From NCBI RefSeq assembly GCF_964019385.1, contig NC_088645.1, positions 20,467,158 through 20,531,157 on the forward strand: 64,000 nt of DNA, read 5' to 3'. The notes under the pieces were generated by a model. The model worked only from the letters and a program-made list of their open reading frames with translations. It did not search any database and was not told the origin of the DNA. This DNA comes from Sycon ciliatum (taxonomy: Eukaryota > Porifera > Calcarea > Leucosolenida > Sycettidae). This document shows, in pieces, positions 1 through 10,670 of this stretch (the stretch's first letter is position 1; the number at the start of each line of letters is the position of its first letter). The position numbers were made by a program, and so were the translations under genes.

Positions 1-900
1 CGTAGAGTCAGCGGTACATCAGAGGGAGATCGTGTACAACAGAAAGAGAACAGAAAAAACAGATTTCGCTTGTCGACATCTACAGGGCATAGGTATAGGG
101 GAGTACCTGCGTGCGAAACTGACGAGCGTGATGGATGACACGGATGTCGCTGGGGAGGGCATTCTATAATACAGCACCCTTGCACGCAAAGCGCCCCCCG
201 CCCCGCAACCGAATGGGAAACTGCCACGCACAGGCCCATGGCAGATTGGAGCCGAGTAGGGACGGGTGCAGCGGGGGTTAGCAGGGCTTGCAACTCTGGA
301 CTTGCCAGTGCATAACGACAACTCCACATCAGGTATGCTAGCTTCTGATTGAAGACTTTTGCAACACAGAACACTGCAATGCGCCCCAGCAGGTCGTGGG
401 CAGACGACCACGGAGGGCGGCCAAAGACAGCACGAGCCCCGCTGTTCTGCAGGACCTGTAGACGGTAGAGGTACCTTCTTTGCAGGGACCTAGAGTACGT
501 GTTTGAGGCATACAGCAGGTCAGACATGATCAGCGATCTAAAGTAGGTCATGCGTGACTGGTGATTCAGGCAGCGGCGCATTCGCCTGAGTGCTCCGATC
601 TTCTGCGACACGCGTGCAGAACATTTGGCAATGTGGGCTTGCCAGGACATGCCGGAATCGATTGTGGCGCCAAGATAACGAGCACTTGGCACACTATGCA
701 GTGAAGTGTCATGGCAGACGACCTGTAGATCCGCTGTGTGCTGACGGCCGGCAGGAATTGGCACGACTGGGCTCTTGCCAGCATTGAGGATCAGGCCTCG
801 ATCCTTCAGCCAGTCTGCAAGGATTGAAACAGAAGCAGATAAAACATCGGATACCTCCTGTGCTGTTCACCCAGGCTGCACGCGAGCGCAATGTCGTCCG
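1..900 (-). pseudogene. LINE reverse transcriptase, C-terminal half (decayed)
   Basis: Read on the minus strand, this encodes the rear half of a non-LTR retrotransposon reverse transcriptase. Near 880-900 is FADDIAL, the catalytic YADD-type box. It is followed by the usual order: a stretch like DWLKDRGLILN, then ARYLGATIDSGMSWQAHI, then YASNTYSRSLQRR, and a terminal block resembling the RGALLWN tail of such proteins (VLYYRMPSPATSV). At least one frameshift, around 230-260, separates the last two blocks. The N-terminal endonuclease and the first palm motifs are absent. The 3' end runs off the window start, and the same tail sequence recurs at 50.5 kb and 60.6 kb. The motifs make the family assignment firm; the exact clade (CR1/Jockey-like) is inference. 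Confidence 0.75.
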
Positions 901-1436
901 CGAACTGTGCATGCAGCATACATTTGGCTTTGTTGGGCAGGCTGGGTCTGGGCGCTACTTGGACTTGTACCTTGTGGTGTTGCAGCATGATGGGTGCGTA
1001 CGCTATTACTGTAGGACTTCGCAACTGGAGGTCCCGTACCCACGTTTTGTTGGGACGTGTACGTGGGTACAGTGTGTGGTGAGGGGTCAGGGATGGAAGA
1101 CTTCTGTTGACGAAGCTCTACTACTTCACGCCTCAGCTCTTGGATTTCCAATTTCAGGGCCAACATTGTGCTGTCTCTATCTTCCCTCGACATAACAATC
1201 TCCTTGGACAAGGTTGAAACACATGATACAAGGCTAGACAATTGTTCCAACGTACCGTTTGGACCTGCTGGCTGCGGCAGCACTCCCACGCCAATCTTCC
1301 GGAGTTCTTTGACGACTTCCGGGCGAGAAAGGTTTGAGGGTTGGTCTACTGATTTCCGCTCGCCCAGGTCAATTAGGTCCTTGAATCCCACCAGGGCTAG
1401 GTCTGGATTCTCATCCAGTGACATCGTAAGGTACAC
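867..1436 (-). pseudogene. LINE ORF1 fragment with coiled coil
   Basis: An open frame of 189 codons resembles the ORF1 protein of the intact LINE at 12,165. Both begin with a short helical region containing an LSRPDLV/LSRPEVV-like block followed by a glycine-rich GIG or GVG motif. Both continue into a heptad-like stretch rich in L, E and R (LKLEIQELRREV here, LKLEIQQLRREI there) and then a low-complexity S/T/P/Q linker. This is typical of the RNA-binding, trimer-forming ORF1 proteins of LINEs. The frame ends by running into the reverse transcriptase piece near 900, with nothing in between, so the middle of the element is deleted. The second methionine, a few codons in, is an equally good start. 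Confidence 0.7.
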
Positions 1437-1738
1437 AAAGGTTTGGTCACTGCTTAAGGGATGCTGTACGAGTGCCGCTGAGGCTGATCTTCAGAGCACG
1501 AAAACCGCCAACCGTCCCCCAAACATGCATGTCTATTATTATTACTATTCTATTCCACGATGGCGTGACGCCAATAAGGATGATTGATAAGTGCGATAGA
1601 ACTGGTACTAGCCAGAAACAGCTAGATGGAAACGGGGAGGCAAGAAGCAATGGATCATGAACAACAAGCGGGGGCAATAACGTTAGCAGGGGTGAGGGGT
1701 GATGGAGATAGTTTTAAAGTACACGTTCGAGATATCAG

Positions 1739-1858
1739 AAACCAGGGGGAAACCAGGGGGAAACCAGGGGGAAACCAGGGGGAAACCAGGGGGAAACCAG
1801 GGGGAAACCAGGGGGAACCAGGGGGAAACCAGGGGGAAACCAGGAGGAAACCAGGGGG
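1739..1858. repeat. 11-bp minisatellite (AAACCAGGGGG)
   Basis: About ten or eleven tandem copies of an 11-bp G-rich unit, with one shortened copy and one G-to-A-type variant. The G runs make it a candidate for G-quadruplex formation on the plus strand. Open frames through it are repeat translations, not genes. Confidence 0.95.
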
Positions 1859-1864
1859 ATGCGC

Positions 1865-2345
1865 GGAGCAGGAACAGGTAGTGCTCAAACGAAGACTGGA
1901 TGCATTGTTTCGGAAAGAATTTCTACGAGGTTGGGTTGTGATGTCGATAGGGAGTGAGTTGTAGAGGGTGAAGGGCACTGTTGATTGGAGAATCTCGGTG
2001 CCTGTTTGTGTGTGCGTGTCCAATGGAGTAGGTCCTTGTCTGTCAAAGGGTGTATGGTTGGTATTGACGTTTTGGTGCAAGATGTGGTTGTTGCAGGTGT
2101 GGTGGGGGGGGGGGGGGTTGGTGGTGGATGTCCCATGCTAGTAGGACTTGTTTAACAAGGAGTCGTGACCTAAGGGTGGGGAGCTTTGCATGATAGAGGA
2201 GGGGACTGTGGTGAACTGGTGCAAAGAGGGGAATCCGAAGGCAGATGCGTATAGCACGGCGTTGAATTCTCTCCAGTGTGTCCCGCTGTTGCTGTGTGGT
2301 GTTGGAGAGGGCAAGATAACATTATGGAGCAGTCTCATGCCAACC
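1865..2345 (-). pseudogene. LINE reverse transcriptase C-terminal tail fragment
   Basis: On the minus strand one frame reads LERIQRRAIRICLRIPLFAP followed by LLYHAKLPTLRSRLLVKQVL. This matches the post-palm region of CR1/Jockey-like reverse transcriptases, where an IQRRA(I/L)R box precedes a leucine-rich segment. A later frame reads STVPFTLYNSLPIDITTQ, equivalent to the usual WNSLP tail. A pure G run at 2104-2117 lies between the two blocks and probably accounts for the frame change. It differs in sequence from the fragment at 1-900, so it is a separate LINE family or subfamily. Only the 3' end remains. Confidence 0.6.
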
Positions 2346-2398
2346 AAACGGTACTCCAGAAACAGAGCACATTTTTGTAAAAAGTGTGCCAAACACAA

Positions 2399-2443
2399 TA
2401 ATAGGGCTTTCAAATGCAAGATCATATAGTGAAGCAACTTGGA
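2399..2443 (+). repeat. Solo arm of a fold-back repeat
   Basis: These bases match one arm of the inverted repeat found at 11,784-11,957, 21,015-21,213 and 49,517-49,775 (it contains AATAGGGCTTTCAAATGCAA and GAAGCAACTTGGA). Only one arm is present here, next to the LINE fragment. Confidence 0.75.
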
Positions 2444-2877
2444 CTAATGAGTTCTATTAAACCTACCAACGGCCGATACCCATGAAATCTCCACTCTATG
2501 GATGGATTTGCAACTAATCCCACCTAATGGCTCACCAAACAGTAGTGAGGAGTGACGACAAGGCGCAGATAAAAATAATTGACGGCATCATGTTATCGGT
2601 CTCGTGATCCAACTGCATTTACCCTGCTCCCAGTGAAGGTAATACTTGCTACTATAGCCAACAAACCGTTGTACACTGCAGAAGGCTGTAGAAGGTATCG
2701 TTTTAGAACAGACGGCCATGACGAAGACGATGGGTGACGAACAGACTTGCTGCGGACTTTGCGGCATACGGAACTTTATCTTGTGCACCGCACTCTATAC
2801 AGCGCTGGCCTGGCTCGATGCGGCTCAGTGCAGGTGCGAGTAATTCTCTCAACACCCTCCGAACAACTTCAAATACC

Positions 2878-3009
2878 ACAGCGTTCTCAACTCGTTGGTA
2901 CTGGAAGACCGCAGCGTTTTCAACTCGTTGGCACTGGAACACCACAGCATTCTCAACTCGTTGGCACAGGAAGACCACAGCGTTTTCAACTTTTTGCGCT
3001 GGAAGAGGT
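2878..3009. repeat. 33-bp minisatellite, about 4 copies
   Basis: Tandem copies of a 33-bp unit containing TTCTCAACTCGTTGG, with a few substitutions each; the last copy is degenerate. The length is a multiple of three, so three frames stay open through it. The resulting repetitive peptides are not considered genes. Confidence 0.9.
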
Positions 3010-3320
3010 TAGGCTCTGATGGGTGGTCCAGTACAAATGCCACCTCATATGTTTGCTTATCGACAACTTGCTGTGGCGTTCATATTCCAAATATGCAACA
3101 CGATCAGTAGGGGGGACCTGGCTGGGATATTCTCGGCTTTCGACTGTTTGTTGATAGCTAGAAGCGTGATAATCGCCACGTGTTCGCTCAGCTATCTGAC
3201 CAGTGTGCTGCTGTTGAGGGCTTGTCACGTGGTCTGTGCAGCTACTCACACTCACACCACTCATCACGCCGCAAACGATTGCTAGTCATAACTGCTGTAG
3301 AGCAACAGAACACCAACACA

Positions 3321-3470
3321 AATGTGTGTGCATGTATGTGTGTTTGTGTTTGTGTGTGCACTTCGGTATGTGTGTTTGTTGGTGTGTGTCTGTGTGTGAG
3401 TGTGTGTGCATGTGTGTGTGTGTGTGTGTGCGTGTGTGTGCGTGTGTGTGTGTCTGTCTGTGTGTATCCT
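3321..3470. repeat. GT-rich microsatellite
   Basis: Imperfect (TG)n/(GT)n of about 150 bp. The surrounding stretch from 3010 to 4160 shows no recognisable gene, only short frames opened by the repeat and a second GT-rich patch near 3885-3960. Confidence 0.9.
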
Positions 3471-4159
3471 ATAATGATGCAGTGCAGTTGAGTTCCAATC
3501 GAGAGGTTTTTATAATCCCGAATATTATGGTGACACAAGCCTTTTTTCTTTTTCGAATCCTCCGTGTTCTTCTTTAATTCTCATGTGTGCTTACCAACAG
3601 CCAGGCCATGCCTGAGTACGTAGAGTGGTGTGTGTGAGTGTTTAATGAAGGAAGAATGTAAAAATCTTTAGAACCCAAAATGAAAAATAGGGATTGATTC
3701 ATTGGCCAGAAAAAGCCGCTTAAGCTGTGAGGTGATCTTGATAAACTTAGTGGCGGGAAGTTCCCAGGCCTTGCAACCTGTTGAATTTTGTAATCCCAGC
3801 ACAAGTTGCTATGTCTTATTATACATTTAGCTGCTCGGTATCATCGTTTCCGCAAGCTGCCAGCCTAAGGTCTGACGTGTTGGGGCGTGTGTGGGTGGGT
3901 GTAGGGTGGGCGTGCGTGCGTGTATATATGTGTGTGCTAGTGCGTGGTTGTATGTGGGCATGGTCAATGTTATACATGCATGTTATATCCATAATAGCTA
4001 ACGGCTCCTTGAACATGCCAAGATAACGGCCTTCTGCTCAGTGGCATACTTCCTTCCCCTGTGAAAACGAAGAGTCTAGAAAACACAATAGAGAAAACGA
4101 AAACACAACCACACAAGACATACACGCGCGCATGCACGAACACAAACCCACGTGTACAC

Positions 4160-4195
4160 ATCCACACTTACTCATGCACGCACACACACACACAT

Positions 4196-4228
<33 letters not shown>

Positions 4229-4245
4229 CACCACAAACACACAAC
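4160..4245. repeat. CA microsatellite
   Basis: Imperfect (CA)n following a CACA-rich lead. No gene is visible on either side; 4245-4565 holds nothing recognisable. Confidence 0.9.
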
Positions 4246-4566
4246 AAACACTGTACACAATTAGCTCAGACAATAATTGAAGCACAGTGCTCCGTCCCTA
4301 GATAGCCATGTGGTGATAATGGCTGCATCGAGGAACTAAAGACGCCAGGTTACTGCTGGCAAGATGTTTCAGACAACACTATTGGCCTTTTCTACTTCCA
4401 CCGATCATAACCAATTCATTGTGCTGAAGCTGCAGGATGAGAAGAAGGCCTTAATTATAAGATTTTCTCAGGCGTACATGCTCTGTTAACGACAGTCACC
4501 AACCAGCCCGTCTCCATTGGTCTGGAACTGATTCCACTTGCCACAGGTGTCGTAAGAAAAACATAT

Positions 4567-5010
4567 GAGGTGTTAGTCGTGCTCAACGACCCATCAGAGC
4601 CTTAACTCTTAGATTTTGACTTTCGACGTCATCGCTTTCAAGCCCTCACAGCAACTTGGTTGTTATTGTTCTTGAGGTTTTATTTTGTATCGCAGACCAA
4701 ACGGGTAGTGATGCCCAGTATTATGAGGTAACGGACAAATGTCAAGGATACAAGACAGTGGTCATTTGGATAAGCGATCAAGTAGCGATGATCACGCTTC
4801 TGACTTTCACAAAGGCGACGAAAGGAAAGAAAATCCCAGCCAGGTGCCGGTATACCGCTGACGGATCCTGTTGTTTGTATATGTGGAAGATGAACGCCAG
4901 AGTTGTCGATAAGCAAACATTGAGGTGGTAGTTATACTCGATGACCCATCAGAGCCTAACCTCCTACATTTTGACTTTCGACGTCATCGCTTTCAAGCCC
5001 TCACAGCAAC
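4567..5010. repeat. Pair of about 89-bp direct repeats
   Basis: 4567-4655 and 4922-5010 are near-identical. Both run from GAGGTG/GAGGTGG through CGACCCATCAGAGCC or GATGACCCATCAGAGCC to TTTCGACGTCATCGCTTTCA and CCTCACAGCAAC. The 266 bp between them holds no recognised gene. The repeat could be the two ends of a small element, or a duplication. Confidence 0.8.
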
Positions 5011-5183
5011 ACATATTTAACCACCTCTCCGCGTAGTTCCTCCAACACGGGGTAATTCTCGGTCAGATACGACAGAGAAACGTAATGCAGCCTCTGCTGA
5101 AAGCTACTGGACGTAGCGTTTTGTAGCTGGATAAGAAATTGCACAAATGACGGCGAGGAGCACTCGAGAGGAGCCTGGTTCAT
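5001..5183 (-). CDS. Possible host first exon, unrecognised
   Basis: A 60-codon minus-strand frame starts at an ATG and reads as a compact, non-repetitive, helix-rich peptide (for example LQNATSSSFQQRLHYVSLSY then LTENYPVLEELRGE). A GAG/GTGGTT splice-donor-like site at 5019-5025 would end a 53-codon exon with the codons GGE. The direct repeat at 4922-5010 begins immediately downstream, so the rest of the gene may be displaced or lost. The family is not recognised, and the call rests only on composition and the donor site. From 5190 to 5880 nothing else is seen. Confidence 0.25.
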   Translation of the reverse strand: MNQAPLECSSPSFVQFLIQLQNATSSSFQQRLHYVSLSYLTENYPVLEELRGEVVKYVLL

Positions 5184-5894
5184 GGCGAAATTGCTGAAAA
5201 TTCACTAACCAACTTCACTCGTGTGCAACACTAAGAGCTTGAAAGCTTTGCTTCTAGCAAAATCTGCCAGCCTAACTAACTTGTAAAAGCAGACACTTGA
5301 ACAATGCAAGACCAAATAATTCAGCCACCACGGCAGTGTCTAAGCGCATTGAAAACGCCAACTTCTCTGACACCACTCAGGTCGAGATGAACAAGGAAAA
5401 CGCACTATAGCCTAGTATAGGGGTGTGCGGGGCTATGTCGCCTAATTATTTGCTGCGATCGTGAAAACGTAGTACAATGCGTATCAGTTATAGCGTGGTT
5501 GCGCAAAAGAATATCTCGTACTGCCTAAAGGAATGACGTCTCATAATTATATCCATAATAATCAGGGGATTTCAAGCGAGAAATACGTTTATGTTTACAA
5601 GCAATATCATCGCGTAATAGATTATTTATATCGGTACTAAGATAGTAAGAATGAACTTCGTGTAGTAAAACATACCAGATAGGTGTATCCCAATGTAGTA
5701 GCAGTAATGCTCCGACTCCCATTGCACTGAACTGATGTGGTTCTGTAACTCATGGTACAAAGCCAAAGGGTGGGCCTATGCGACTATGAACAGCTGCATG
5801 CACAAAAACACTATGTTGCATGTTATTATTATTTTTATTATTTTGGTTGTTCGCGTTGGCATCAACCTGCATAAAGCAGGTATATAGCCTTCGC

Positions 5895-6182
5895 TTAAAG
5901 GGGACGTTCACCTTAAAATCAAAATTTCACGGTTTGTAGATTTCGAGGCGCTGAGTTCGGTGGTGAAGGTCCCATCGCTGTGCGATACACCGTTCTGGAG
6001 ATATTTGAATTTGAAATTTACCATGACGTCATGCAAAATGACGTCATGCGGCCGGCGCACACCTCCTCCACACCCTGTGATGTCAAAGAGATACAGGTTC
6101 CCGGTCTGCTTGCTTTTCAGTGAGCGAGAAAGAGTGGCGTTTGTGGAGTTTCTTTCTTGCGACCTGAACAGTTTACACCACG
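5895..6182 (+). other. Possible DNA transposon 5' end upstream of THAP exon
   Basis: The stretch opens with TTAAAGGGGACGTTCACCTT. A TTAA followed by AAGGGG-type termini is seen in some cut-and-paste transposons whose transposases carry THAP domains, such as Kolobok and P-like elements. It leads straight into the THAP exon. No matching 3' terminus was found, so this is inference from position and terminal sequence. Confidence 0.3.
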
Positions 6183-6515
6183 ATGACGGTTTGCTGTGCT
6201 GTCGGCTGCTCTAACCAGTCTGGCAATCCCCCTTGGACCACAGTGCATCGTATTCCGCGGGATAAAGCTCTCCGAGCGGAATGGGTTGCAGCGATTCACC
6301 GCGAGAATTTGCCACCTAAGTTTGAGGAGAGCTGTGCAATTTGTTCGGCACATTTTGAGGAGATGCCTTGCAGAGGAACTTGCACGGAGAGATGGGCAAA
6401 ACGTGCCGCCGAAAGCTGAAAGCAGACGCTGTGCCATCGATTTTCCCGGACAGGCGTCCCCCAGCGAAGCGAAGGATGTCGCAGTATCAGAAGAGGCAGG
6501 AGAGAGAAGAGGTGC
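6183..6515 (+). pseudogene. THAP zinc-finger domain exon, frameshifted
   Basis: The frame starts at ATG with MTVCCAVGCSNQSGN, then HRIPRDKALRAEWVAAIHR and ICSAHFEE. This is the C2CH signature of a THAP DNA-binding domain (C-x2-4-C, conserved P and W, C-x2-H). After HFE the reading continues in the +1 frame with a RRKLKADAVPSIFP stretch, the expected end of a THAP domain. A single missing base near 6360 therefore breaks the domain. The second frame ends at an AG/GTGCGT donor-like site near 6511, suggesting a 5' exon of a larger gene or transposase. Nothing recognisable follows before LINE sequence begins at about 6757. THAP domains occur both in host regulators and in P/Kolobok transposases. 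The repeat-rich setting and the upstream TTAAAGGGG favour a transposase origin. Confidence 0.7.
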
Positions 6516-6756
6516 GTGAATGGTTCTGGTGATTTCGTGCTTTGAGAGGGTATTGAAATTTTGTCTGTACATCGCGAGTTGGAGAGGGCAGTTTCACCCA
6601 CTGTGTTGAGTACATCGTATACTTGTAGAGAAAATTATTTACAGATACCGGTACAAAGCTGTTTGCAGTGTGTTGATTGCAAGGTAATAGTATTGAATGA
6701 AGACAGAAGATCATGCAATATATTTTTGTTTTATTTCAATTTAAGTTTTACATGAA

Positions 6757-7180
6757 GCGAGCCACAGGGCTCCGTTCTCGGCCCACTGCTCTTAAGCCTG
6801 TATATTCGCGACATCCACAATTGCATTCCACGTCCCGTCGTTAATCAAGAGTTTGCGGACAATATCGTTCTCGAGGCCTCTGGGACGCGAGCAGTGGTGT
6901 GCACCTCCCTAAGCAACGCCGTCACCTATCTGGCAACTTGGCTTGACCACCTTGGCCTAACGCTGAACCAGACGAAGACTCAAGTCTTGCATAATTTTAA
7001 CACCTAGTTGTGGGTAGCAGAGTGCAGAACCGCTCCAGATCCGTTGCGACGGGAAACTGCTAACAATTGTGTCACAGGTTCGCTACCTTGGAGTTATTGT
7101 TGACAATGAGCTCTCCTGGGATGGCCACGTCGACCACAGCATTCGCCAAGTTCCACGCTCCATTGGTGCGCTTGACGGTA
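6757..7180 (+). pseudogene. LINE reverse transcriptase palm fragment
   Basis: In one frame the sequence reads EPQGSVLGPLLLSLYIRDI and then QEFADNIVLEASG, the motif B (PQGSVLGPLLF) and motif C (FADDI, here FADN) of a non-LTR reverse transcriptase. After a stop at 7005 another frame gives QVRYLGVIVDNELSWDGHV, the block after the thumb boundary. The second catalytic aspartate of motif C is replaced by N, so this copy is dead. A MITE splits it at 7181, and the element resumes at about 7905. Confidence 0.75.
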
Positions 7181-7633
7181 GGGGGGTTTCGCTCTACGGA
7201 ATTACGTATGAAAATAACGTAGGAACTGCACGTAATTTTCACACCACATGTAGTATGTAGTAGTATGTAGTACGTAAAGATCAGCGCTCTTCGCGAATTC
7301 GGTTTCGCTCTACGTGATTACTCCACGACTGCATGCCGTGTTGCTTTGGAGACGCGTTGGCTGCATGCGCCCACCGCATGCACCACGAACCGAAACCGCG
7401 TTTTGCACGTTGTGTACGGTGTGTGAACCTTGTGTTTCGCGCGGCTTGAACTTTGCCATGGATAAATCTGAAAAAGGCGCAAAATATTTCAAAAAGTCCT
7501 ACGGAGGCCCCAACGTAGGAAACAACTTTCCTACGGAAATCCGTTGAGAGATTTACGTATGAAAGTTGCCCTCGCTCCCCTGCGCGTACGACATACGGAT
7601 TCTCATACGTTATTGCGTAGAGCGAAACCTCCC
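7181..7633. mobile_element. MITE with about 35-bp terminal inverted repeats and TA duplication
   Basis: The left end GGGGGGTTTCGCTCTACG with AATTACGTATGAAAATAACG nearby is mirrored at the right end, which reads CGTTATTGCGTAGAGCGAAA then CCTCCC. TA lies on both sides (7179-7180 and 7634-7635), as expected for a Tc1/mariner-type target. It is inserted inside the LINE fragment of 6757-8080. The inner 77-codon plus frame has no recognisable domain. Between 7634 and 7900 nothing else is seen. Confidence 0.75.
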
Positions 7634-7904
7634 TAGTTTCCTCAAAAACGTTCCTGTAAAACGGTTAATTTCTGCGACGTTAAAACCCTAGCGAATTTAG
7701 CGATCGACTACTTTTTGCTAAAGTTTCAAGTCGCTAATCCGTTGAGACATTAGTAGTGCACTGGTGAACTGTGAGAAAAATCACTACACATTGCTAAAAA
7801 AATGTCGCTAACCAGTTGACAATGGGAAAACGCTAAAAGTAACAGTCGCTTAAGTTAATGGTTCTAGAGTATTTTATCATGCAATGATCATGTCCTGACA
7901 AACA

Positions 7905-8080
7905 TATGCGTCCAATGCAATCTACCCGTCTCTGATGGGCAGAAACATGGACGCCCTCGATCGAATGACGAAAGCTGCAATCCGTGCCTTCTTTGCCTTT
8001 CCGCCGGTGTCCACTGCAGGGCTCTTCGAGAGACTCTGTCTTCGTACCCTCGAGGACGCCCTGGCAGCGAAAATCCTAAC
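7905..8080 (+). pseudogene. LINE reverse transcriptase C-terminal fragment
   Basis: The frame reads YASNAIYPSLMGRNMDALDR then MTKAAIRAFFAFPPVSTAGL and FERLCLRTLED. It is collinear with YASNTYSRSLQRR and the following block in the fragment at 1-900. It continues the LINE interrupted by the MITE upstream. It ends exactly where the composite array begins (GAGAGAGCTTGGAAGC at 8081). Confidence 0.7.
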
Positions 8081-8268
8081 GAGAGAGCTTGGAAGCTCAG
8101 GGCTCTACGCTATGCTCTTATGCTTCTTTGCCTAGCTCATCGTACATGTTATTAGAACTGATGGAAATGTTTTTTTCCGTTGATTGGCCACATCATTGTA
8201 TTGCAAAAACGTTTCAATCAGTTTGAATATGAGTTAGGCAAAAATATTTGCAGAATTTACTGTGGATT

Positions 8269-8470
8269 GTTATTTTTCTCTAATTTCATCCACTTTTGGT
8301 TTGCTCCTTCTTTTCTTTTTATCTCCTTATACTGTAAATCAACAAATTTTGGCTGATGAGAAACTTTCTCGAAACGAAACTCTTCACCGTCATTAAACTT
8401 TGGCCGATTGGAGTTTTGAAAAAGAAAAGAAGGAGCAAACCAAAAGTGGACGAAATTAGAGAACAATAAC
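8269..8470. repeat. Fold-back inside the first L-type unit
   Basis: 8269-8325 and 8414-8470 are inverted copies of a stretch with CCACTTTTGGTTTGCTCC and TTCTTTTCTTT. Other L monomers contain only one arm, so this copy gained an inverted duplication. Confidence 0.8.
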
Positions 8471-8971
8471 TATTGTGGAGTCGACGGGATGTCTGTCCTG
8501 ACGTTTCCTGGGACCGGCACTGACTCTGCCGATCACGGGCGTTCTGGAGTCGACGGGATCTCTCTTCCGACGTTTCTTGTGACCGGCGCTGAATCGCCCG
8601 TTCACGCTTATTTTGGAGACGACGGGATCTCTCTTCCAAAGTATGTTTTTGCTGACGTATCCTATCACCTATTCGGCAACTAACGTCCATTCTAATTTCA
8701 TTTCCTCCTTGTCTCCCTATTTCTTTCCAAATCTCCCCATACATCTGGGAGTCGTATACATAATACGACGAATATTTTAGCCAGCTGTTTGTGGCCAGCT
8801 AGCTGTGTTTGATGGTACGGTACGGGACAGACACGAGAGCCAGCAAATATTGTGGCCAGCTGGTATGTACAATCCTGTAGAGCCTTTGTAGTCACAGATA
8901 TCGGACAGATACGGGATAGCTCCGGGCGTGACACAAACACACAAACAAACAAACACACAAAATCACCAAAC

Positions 8972-9664
8972 GAGAGAGCTTGGAAGCTCAGGGCCCTACG
9001 CTATGCTTTGTTGCTTAGCTCATCGTGCATGTTGTTAGAACTGATGGAAATGCTTTTTCCTTTGATTAGCTACATCATTGTATTGCAAAAACGTTTCAAT
9101 GAGATACTGAAGTAACGTCTTCTGCATAGCTATGGGACCAGCGCTGACTCTGCCGATCACGGGCATTCTGGAGTCGACGGGATGTCTGTCCTAACTGGCG
9201 CTGACTCTGCCGATCACGGGCGTTCTTCTTCTTACTTCGTATTTCTTTCCAGAAAATCTCCCCATACAGCAGGGAGTCGTTTACATAATATGACTCCCTG
9301 CTATACATCTACATGACTGTATAATATACGTTATAATTATTATGCTATCGGTATACATGCGATTCCCGGGCTGGTCGACAGGCGGCCCAGCCAGCCAGCT
9401 AGTGGGATCTCGGCCTCGCACACAAATCCACACAAAATGTTACTGCACTGAATGCATTCCACCGATACACTTCGCATATATACTCATTCTCTTGATGGTG
9501 GTACCGTTCTCTTGATGGTACGGGACAGGTACAGGATAGCGCCAGGCATGTCGTTGGCACAAAAAACAAAAATATTGTGGCCAGCTGTCTTTTCTCGTAC
9601 GGTACAGTACGGGACAGATACGGGATAGCGCCAGGCGTGACACAAACAAACAAACAAACACCAA
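8972..9664 (+). repeat. S monomer (truncated at 3' side)
   Basis: It holds the head, the CTGAAGTAACGTC block, two shortened 69-bp units, the 11-bp-stem hairpin at 9268-9302, the CCCGGGCTGGTCGAC block and the GATGGTACGGGACAGGTAC tail with (CAAA)n. An unrelated insertion follows. Confidence 0.85.
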
Positions 9665-9736
9665 ACACCATTATCCGCCAAGCCCTAAGGGATATCTGTC
9701 CTGACGTTTCCTGTGACCGGTAGGCATACATGTATG

Positions 9737-10011
9737 CGGATAATTGCGGCAGAAAAATTGGCAGAATTCGGTACTTTTTCTGGTAAGTTTCATGCATGTT
9801 TGGTAACGCCCTTGTCTCAGGGGATTCTGTCCCTGCATTAGCTATGCTTGTCACATGCTATGAGATTGTGTCTAATAATAATAATAATAATGTGGATAAA
9901 GAAATGGAGCAGAATTCGAGGAATTGCCTGCCATAAGGTTTGTGTCGTTCTGCCAATTTCACTGCTTTTCAAGCAGAATCTGCCACCTTTTCGAGCATTA
10001 TCCGCACACTC
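9737..10011. mobile_element. MITE-like element with GCGGATAAT ends
   Basis: The left GCGGATAATTGCGGCAG is mirrored by GAGCATTATCCGC on the right. Inside are AGAATTCG and GGCAGA motifs in both orientations and an ATA/TAA tract at 9874-9891. It interrupts the monomer array. Target duplication was not resolved. Confidence 0.5.
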
Positions 10012-10670
10012 CTAGTGACCGGCGCTGACTCTGCCGATCACGGACGTTCTGGAGTCGACGGGATCTCTCTTCCGACGTTTCCTGTGACCGGCGCTGACTC
10101 GCCCGTTCAGGATTATTATGGAGATGACGGGATCTCTCTTACAAAGTATGTTTTTGCTGACGCATCCTGTCTTTTATTCGGCAACCAAAGTCCATTCTAA
10201 TAGCATTTCCTCGTCTCCCTACTTCGTATTTCTTTCCAGAAAATCTCCCTATACAGCAGGGAGTCGTTTACATAATACGAATCCCTGCTATCCCTGCTAT
10301 ACATCTATATGCGTTATAATTATTATGCTATCGGCCTACATGCGAATCCCGGGCTGGTCGACAGGCAGCCCATCCAGCCTGCCAGTGGGATCTCGGCCTC
10401 GCACACAAATCCACTTAAGATGCTACAGCACTATCGGCCTGAATGCATTCCCCCATACACTTCGCCTAATTATATACTCATTCTCTTGATGGTACCGTAC
10501 TCTTGATGGTACGGGACAGGTATGGGATAGCGCCGGGCATGCTGATGGCACAAACAAATGATATTGTGGCCAGCTGTCTGTGCTGGTACGGTACGGGACA
10601 GATACGGAATAGCGCCAAGTGTGACACAAACAAACAAACAAACAAACAAACAAACAAACAAACACCAAAC
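10012..10670 (+). repeat. Chimeric L/S monomer
   Basis: It begins with the 69-bp units and TTCCGACGTTTCCTGTGACC typical of L, then continues with the hairpin, CCCGGGCTGGTCGAC and (CAAA)n tail typical of S. This suggests recombination between the two monomer types. Confidence 0.75.

Larger units (their letters stand above)
1..1560 (-). mobile_element. Internally deleted LINE copy
   Basis: The minus strand carries a LINE 5' region and ORF1 front half joined directly to the second half of the reverse transcriptase. About 2.5-3 kb of coding sequence expected between them (ORF1 RRM-like part, endonuclease, reverse transcriptase front) is missing. The junction lies close to 900-930. The 5' boundary is uncertain; an ATT-rich stretch at 1536-1552 may mark it. 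Confidence 0.55.

Noticed and set aside
1655-2080. 141-codon minus frame as one gene
   Set aside because: Part is the 11-bp minisatellite; only the LINE-tail portion is real homology and is annotated as such.
3180-3577. Cysteine/valine-rich and histidine/threonine-rich frames
   Set aside because: Translations of the GT/CA microsatellite.
9399-9854. Many minus frames reading CLFVCLFVSRLALSRICPV across the array
   Set aside because: They come from (CAAA)n and the GATAGCGCCAGGCGTGAC tail read in reverse; they recur in every S unit with no domain and no conserved start.
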